Assembly: GCA_054601695.1 (NCBI GenBank)
Contig: BAAHQB010000007.1
Coordinates: forward strand, 558,001-622,000
Length of the DNA stretch: 64,000 bases
Direction of reading: 5' to 3'
DNA from: Amorphochlora amoebiformis
Lineage: Eukaryota; Cercozoa; Chlorarachniophyceae
This document shows positions 57,920-64,000 of the stretch, in pieces. Under the pieces are notes generated by a model. That model worked only from the letters and a program-made list of their open reading frames with translations, was not told where the DNA came from and made no database searches. Every line of letters starts with the position of its first letter. Positions within the stretch are counted from its first letter, which is position 1. A program made the translations under genes and the position numbers.

Positions 57920-58868
57920 GTACAATGTTTACATCGATCGCAAATCCCCTATGTACATTTAACAAGACGAAGAAAAATACTCCCACTGGTTATACATGCT
58001 TATGTAAACATTTACATGGCCGTTACACATGCTCTCACAGGTTTGTAAACCCCTATGTACATATTTACACGCCAAGTATATATGCCTTCTAGTGTCGCAA
58101 ACACCTATATACATGTTTACACGACCAGTACACATAGCCTCACGTGTTCTAATGCATATGTAAACATTTACATGGCCGTTACACATGCTGTCACAGGTTG
58201 TAAACCCCTATGTACATATTTACACGCCGAGTATATATGCCTTCGAGTGTCGCAAAAGCCTGTATACATGTTTACACGACCAGCATAGTCTCACGAGTTC
58301 TAATGCATATGTAAACATTTACATGGCCAGTACACATGCTCTCACAGGTTTGTAAACCCCTATGTACATATTTACACGCCAAGTATCTATGCCTTCGAGC
58401 GTCACAAACACCTATATATATGTTTACACGACCAGTACACATAGCCTCACCTGTTCTAATGCATATGTAAACATTTACATGGCGTTACACATGCTCTCAC
58501 AGGTTGTAAACCCCTATGTACATATTTACACGCCAAGTATCTATGCCTTCGAGTGTCACAAACACCTATACACATGTTTACACGACCAGTACACATAGCC
58601 ACACGTGTTGTAAATATCTATGTAAACCACTACATGTCTGGTATACATGAACCTACGGAATGTACGTCCCTATGTACATATTTACACACCGAGTATTTAT
58701 GCTTTCTGGAGTTTCAGCCACCAATCTACATGTTTAAACGACCAGTACATACATGCATTTCCAGCTAGTTTATGGACTTATTTTCAATTCCAATATATAC
58801 GTTTTCATGTACATACAGGTACTTAACATGTATAATGTAACATACGAATCACATATGAAGTTCAATAG

Positions 58869-58918
<50 letters not shown>

Positions 58919-59142
58919 CACATGCGTATGTAATATCTATATCGTGCTATATGTATGTAGCTATGGAACCTGTTTCGGATAGCAATAAAGACAACAAGAA
59001 GATCTTCATGGCTCGTCGTTTCGCAGGTGTGTCATCAAATACTATGACTTCTTTCTTCCCTCTCTCTATCTCGCTCTTTCTTTCATACTCGCTGGATTGG
59101 TTTATGACAGTTATGAGTTTCTCTTATTCATGGATGAACATG

Positions 59143-59180
<38 letters not shown>

Positions 59181-59312
59181 ATGTATACACATATGGATTG
59201 ACTTATACATACAAATATAGATAATCCGGCAAAAGGACGAGAGGTTTCATTTTCTTCGATCGAGGTGTACATAGTATAATATATATTTACATGTATATAT
59301 GCACTGTATGTT

Positions 59313-59350
<38 letters not shown>

Positions 59351-59437
59351 CATAATATATTCTCATAAATATATATACATATATTTATATTTAAAAAAAA
59401 ATATATATCTGTACATATTTATACATGTGCATGTTAC

Positions 59438-59483
<46 letters not shown>

Positions 59484-61336
59484 GCATACTTATCAGCGTG
59501 GGTCAGACCCCAGAGAGGCTGAAGCTGCCGCGGCGGCCGCCAAGTTATTTTTTTCTGGAAATATTTTTCGCAAGTTATGTCCGAAGCGCATGGTCGCCCT
59601 GAGATCGTTGAAGTACAAGCAACATAGGAAAGATGTAGATGCTAAGAGTACTACTCCCCCACGGCAGGTATGCAGAATATATATTTGCGTTTGAATATAT
59701 ACATTTAGCATATCTTAACAGACAAATATACATGTTGACATGAACATTCTCGCGTAAATGTACATATGCATACATGTAAATATGACATGTATATTTCAAA
59801 AACTTTTATATTTATAAACATACATGTGAAGAGAGAGAGAGAGAGAGAGTATCTATGTGTACTTATATAAGTCTATTTAAATACAGCCTCCTTCCTGGAA
59901 CCATCGTCCAATTGCTGCAGCACAAAATCTCATGTTTCAGGTAAAAATACATAAGAGATATATGTCTTATGCTATGTACATGTTATATACATGTATGTAT
60001 GTGTGTGTACGCTAGTGTGAATATATATATATATATATATAAACATATATATATATATATATATATTATATTATATATGTATATATATATAAACATATAT
60101 GTATATATATATATATATATATAACATATATATACATGTATATATTATTTTGAATTTGAACTTAGAGCTCAAGCGGTCATCATCCCTTCCCTCGCCAAAC
60201 GTTTCAAAACAAGCAATACGGTATACATATAAATATCATTATGTATGAAAAACATTTATGTATGAATATAAATATTACTTCATCCATATTAACTAGTATT
60301 TCTATAAGTAATATACATATTACATAACTATATATGTACATATTCAGGAAACTCTCAACCTCAGTTTGCGCCAAGCTTAGCAAACGGAATATATGCGCCC
60401 AATGCCCAGATGTTGGGAACCACAAAAAATTCGAAGTCGAAACCTTCTACGAAGAAGCAAAGAGTAAACACATCCCTAACTTAAATCAGACCCTAACCTT
60501 AACCCTAACCCTAACTCTCACCCTAACCCGAACTCTCACCCTCACCCTAAGTTTAACCCCAACCCCAACCCTAACTCTAACCCTAACCCTAACTCTAACT
60601 CTAACCCTAACTCTAACCCTAACCTTGACCCTAACCCACATCAACACTCAACACACCCAAAACCACGATCTGCTGTTATCCCTAACAACACTATAGCCCA
60701 CTGTGGAGGAGTCGATGGTCCTAGGACTAAGAAATGCTAAATAATCTGATCCTGACCCTAACCCTTACTCTAACCCTAACCCTTATTCCTAACCCTAACC
60801 CTAACCATACTAACAACCTGAACAATAGCCCAAACGTGAACTCTAACGTTAACTCCTAACCCTAACCCTAACTCTAACCCTAACCCTAACCCTAACCCTA
60901 ACCCTAACCATGCTAACAACCTGAACAATAGCCCAAACGTAAACTCTAACGCTTAACTCTGACATCTGCCTAACCCTAACCCAAGCCATAATCATAACCC
61001 GGATTATAACCATGTGAGTAACCCTAACCCTAGCCCTAGTCTGACCCTATGTTTAACCTTAGTCTTTTAAGTGTCAGTATTGCTTTCGGAGGTTTAACCA
61101 GAAGGGTAACCTCGTGGTGCACATTCGTACTCATACCGGGTATGAATGAAGTGTGATGCAGTTGATACGTGTTTGCATTTCTATTTGGATGCATAATGTG
61201 GAGATGATATATAATTTATATATGTATACATATACTAGATTCTATTTTATATATATCCATATAGCAGTAAGTATATATATATATATATATATGTATGTAC
61301 ATATGTATATATATGTATTTAGAAATATATACATAT

Positions 61337-61374
<38 letters not shown>

Positions 61375-61623
61375 AGTGTATATATTATACATCTATTTTT
61401 GTTACTATGTATATGTGTGTACATATATATATATATATATTTATATGTATATATATTCACACATACACATATAACATAATAATATACATAATATGCATAC
61501 ACATATAAGAGCCAAAGTGAGCCTTAAGCGTAATCCTGACCCTAACGATTATACATCTATATTTGTTACCATGTATATATGTATATATATATATATATAT
61601 ATAGTAGAATAATATACATAATA

Positions 61624-61660
<37 letters not shown>

Positions 61661-62004
61661 ATAATATACATAATACGCATACACATATTAGAGCCAAAGT
61701 GAGCCTTAAGCGTAACCCTGACCAACCATTACCTTTCCTACCCCTCCCTCCAGAGAAAAGCCTTTCAAGTGCGAGGTATGTTCTAAGGGATTTGCTCAGA
61801 TGTCTAATATGAAACGGTACGTCAATATCTTCTCCTCCCTATCTCGTTATATCTCTATCTCTCCCTTTGCCTTTCTCAATTAGAAATATCTCTTTATATT
61901 CTTATCTCTTACTTCTCGAAGCTTTCGTCTGGTTGTATTTGTCTTGCTTAGCATTAATAATCTGTAACCCTATTCATAGGCATCGTAAAATCCACAACAA
62001 CTAA
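54623..62004 (+). CDS. C2H2 zinc-finger protein (two C-terminal fingers), 18 coding exons
   Basis: Coding exons: 54623-54663, 55025-55072, 55501-55578, 56029-56113, 56378-56425, 56637-56698, 57045-57317, 57568-57631, 57715-57763, 58961-59026, 59221-59264, 59497-59667, 59887-59940, 60166-60220, 60348-60463, 61072-61139, 61754-61816 and 61980-62004. They sum to 1410 bases, 469 residues, with every junction in phase from ATG to TAA. The N-terminus is Ser/Thr-rich, then a charged helix ([26 protein letters not shown]), a Pro/Ser-rich basic exon, an Ala-rich segment ([10 protein letters not shown]) and a Gln/Asn/Pro-rich part. The C-terminus holds two C2H2 fingers: CQYC-x12-H-x3-H, the classical TGEKPF linker, then CEVC-x12-H-x3-H split by an intron before its first His (HRKIH in the last exon). 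Only two residues follow. This is a likely sequence-specific DNA-binding nuclear protein. The first exon begins with an acceptor at 54600, so a 5' UTR intron is likely. Confidence 0.85.
57985..58760 (+). repeat. Tandem repeat of about 154 bp in a zinc-finger gene intron
   Basis: About five units, recognised by gtaaacccctatgtacatat starting near 58045, 58200, 58352 and 58506, with a decayed fifth unit near 58660. Each unit also contains two tttacacg and one gtaaacatttacatgg. It lies in the intron 57764-58960 together with a TA run of about 90 bases (57830-57917). Confidence 0.85.
60470..61050 (-). repeat. Intronic telomere-type array (CCCTAA on plus strand)
   Basis: Intron 60464-61071 of the C2H2 gene is almost filled with ccctaa units and variants (cctaacct, ccctaactct). 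It includes an internal duplication in which actctaacgttaac/catgctaacaacctgaac-type words occur at about 60805-60855 and 60905-60960. The orientation is opposite to the array at 49045. Confidence 0.85.
61072..62004 (+). CDS. Zinc-finger module of the C2H2 gene (last three exons)
   Basis: Exon 61072-61139 carries finger 1 (Cys at codons 1 and 4 of the exon, His before IRTH). It ends in phase 2 within the TG of the TGEKP linker. Exon 61754-61816 carries the linker and the Cys half of finger 2 (CEVC, then [10 protein letters not shown]). Exon 61980-62004 supplies HRKIH, Asn-Asn and the TAA. Spacing of all ligands fits the classical C-x2-C-x12-H-x3-H finger, and the TGEKPF linker is canonical, so this is the most secure coding call in the window. 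Confidence 0.9.
61360..61735 (+). repeat. Tandem duplication of about 180 bp in intron
   Basis: tacatctat.tttgttac at about 61388 and 61552, and gagccaaagtgagccttaag at about 61509 and 61690, mark two copies separated by (TA)n within intron 61140-61753. Confidence 0.7.
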
Positions 62005-62109
62005 GCGAAGGCTTTTCACGTACTTCTTGGTCCTCCCTTCTCTCCATTACTTTGCGTATACACATATAAATTATATATACGCATACATAAATATATATAT
62101 ATATATATA

Positions 62110-62157
<48 letters not shown>

Positions 62158-62441
62158 ATTTTTATTCTTTCTTTGAAATATATGTATATGCATTCATTCC
62201 TTGAAAATTGAATCCTTACTATTTGTCAAAACTACAAATTATTTCAAAAAAAATGAAAGAAAAAGGAAATTTGGTGTAAGATATAGCCGTATCAAAATTG
62301 GTCCAAAGGTAAGCCGGACTTAGATCCGGAGCTCAGGTCGTCTGGCTTCCGAATTTCGTGTCTCCAGGGTTCCGCGATGAGCTAGCTAAGAGTCTTTATG
62401 ACTAGTCGTTCGCGTGTGCGTAGAATGGTCTTTTTTTTATG

Positions 62442-62477
<36 letters not shown>

Positions 62478-62506
62478 TGTCCATATGTGTATGTATATTA
62501 AAGGCT

Positions 62507-62548
<42 letters not shown>

Positions 62549-62920
62549 CATACATACATATAAATCCACGGAGGAAGATTTCATATGATTTCCCCTACAT
62601 CATAGGTTAGATTTATATTAGGATTTACTAGACTTATTGACATGTGTCAACTAACGAGTAATCGTGTTTATGTGCCAATAGAGCACACGGAGTGAGAGCC
62701 AATACTATATACGCACCATAGTAATATAAGAGGCTGTGTATGCTGTCAATGACTAATGATATTGGGTGCAGACTACGGTTCTATGAAAGGCATTTTTGGG
62801 TTGTTATTGTGCTTGTCTAGAACGTCATGCCAGTCAAACTTGACTTTTATCATGAAATAAAATTGCGACATTGTACCTACAGCTACTAGAGCTAGTATAT
62901 CTAGTATATGTACTACTCAC
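62005..62920. other. 3' flank of the C2H2 gene and spacer
   Basis: TA blocks at 62090-62150, 62440-62470 and 62513-62545, otherwise unique DNA. No clear polyadenylation signal or further exon was identified. Confidence 0.4.
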
Positions 62921-62924
62921 TATA

Positions 62925-63245
62925 GTATAATAGTGATGTATCCGATCTAGATCATAGGCTTTTAGATCATAGATAATATAAGACGAACAGTCTAGCTTTA
63001 GTCTAGCTAGTCTGGTCTAGCGCCAATCACTGAGTATTTAAAGACATGACTAATACTACATGTATCCGATCTACTAGACTAGTAGTAGATCTAGATCATA
63101 GGCTTTTAGATCATATAAGTCTAGCTAGTCTGGTCTTATGCCAATCACTGAGTATTTAAAGACATGACTAATACTACGTGTATCCGATCTACTAAACGAC
63201 TAGTAAATCTAGATCATAGGCTTTTAGATCATAGGTAACATAAGA
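62925..63245 (+). repeat. 118-bp tandem repeat, about 2.6 copies
   Basis: gtctagctagtctggtct begins at 63001 and again at 63119. Each copy continues to ccaatcactgagtatttaaa and gatcataggcttttagatca. A partial copy precedes (from about 62935). An inverted relative is at 44530-44680. Confidence 0.75.
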
Positions 63246-64000
63246 CGAACATACGATATAGTTATGGATCTGCGTCTGTATACGCATGGGCATTCACGCG
63301 TACATATACGTACGTACATGTACCAGATTGTGACATACGTACGTACGTACATATTTGTGGTACTAGTATGAGTCTGTACGCATGCGCATCCACGCGCATA
63401 CGTACGCATGTACTTGATGTACGTTATATAAAAGTATCAGTACATACGTACGTACATGCTTACGGTACTAGACTACTAGTATGAAATTACTTGGCATCAT
63501 AGGCTAAACATACATATACGTATACTCTACTAGCTGTGGACGTTAGATACTAGACTGCGCATAAATAGTGTTACGTGTATTATAGGTAGTTAGCCGTATG
63601 ATTCGGAGCGTGATTAACATTTAAAAATTTTATGTACTATGTACTACATCTACTAGTCTAGACCGTCTTAGTAATACGGTACGGTACGTATTATGTTAGT
63701 TACTTATACCCATGTACTACAGCGAGTGTTACTAATGTTATAAGGCCTAGTACACAAACAATACATCTACATGATGAGCGCAAGTCTTTATGGATGACAA
63801 TAAATAATGTTGCATGTGTGCATGCGTATCTAGATATGCTGTTTAACGCCGTATGACTATCTAAGGTAATCGGGTATCCAGACGGAGCGACACCCAAGAA
63901 GCCTTCGTGCACAACCAATCAGTTAATTGGATCGAAAGCTCTTAGGGGTCGAATAGGATTTCTAGATGGCTATTCCTCGTCGCAAGTTAATCTAGTTTTG
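63246..64000. other. Right-edge spacer with tacgtacgta palindromes
   Basis: 63290-63480 is rich in self-complementary tacgtacgtacgtac and gcatgcgcatccacgcgcat words, followed by unique DNA to the end. No exon was identified. Confidence 0.4.

Noticed and set aside
57985-58760. Possible CRISPR array
   Set aside because: Unit of about 154 bp with no short conserved repeat and variable spacer pattern; this is a eukaryotic intronic tandem repeat.

Overview
This is nuclear DNA from an intron-rich eukaryotic microbe that I cannot place to species. Three things point that way: genes are split into many short exons with GT..AG borders; (TA)n microsatellites fill most introns and spacers; and arrays and decayed tracts of the telomere-type repeat TTAGGG/CCCTAA are scattered on both strands. 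There are no bacterial-style operons, rRNA genes, convincing tRNA genes or CRISPR arrays. Most long open frames are (TA)n translated as Ile-Tyr runs and carry no information. The real coding sequence is in islands of normal composition, mostly 15-150 bases long. I joined these by eye on three criteria: an AG acceptor, a GT (once GC) donor, and agreement of codon phase between neighbouring exons.

Layout. (1) About 0.8-44.3 kb, + strand: a chain of about 56 exon islands reads as one very large gene (or two abutting genes, with the possible break at 13.2-13.7 kb). It would encode roughly 1,300 residues: a charged helical N-terminus, a 192-residue proline-rich exon of IPPPPGG repeats, a linker, a SPRY/B30.2-like domain, about ten transmembrane segments and a charged helical C-terminal tail. 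I know no family with this order. (2) 45.1-47.7 kb, - strand: a four-exon gene for a 714-residue basic, Ser-rich protein with one C2HC-type zinc knuckle, tail-to-tail with gene 1. (3) 47.7-54.6 kb: spacer with telomere-like repeats, a 21-bp minisatellite, dispersed repeats and two ambiguous exon-like islands. (4) 54.6-62.0 kb, + strand: an 18-exon gene for a 469-residue protein ending in two classical C2H2 zinc fingers; its phase chain is unbroken from ATG to stop. (5) 62.0-64.0 kb: repeat-rich spacer.

The introns of gene 1 also hold a family of tRNA-derived, SINE-like elements with box A/box B-like heads, often in a two-headed form, each sitting against a (TA)n tract. There is also a fold-back element and many short tandem duplications that copy 3' splice sites or exon pieces. 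The two zinc-finger proteins are probably nuclear DNA- or RNA-binding factors. Gene 1 encodes a multi-pass membrane protein with probable cytosolic interaction modules. Nothing in the sequence links the three genes functionally.
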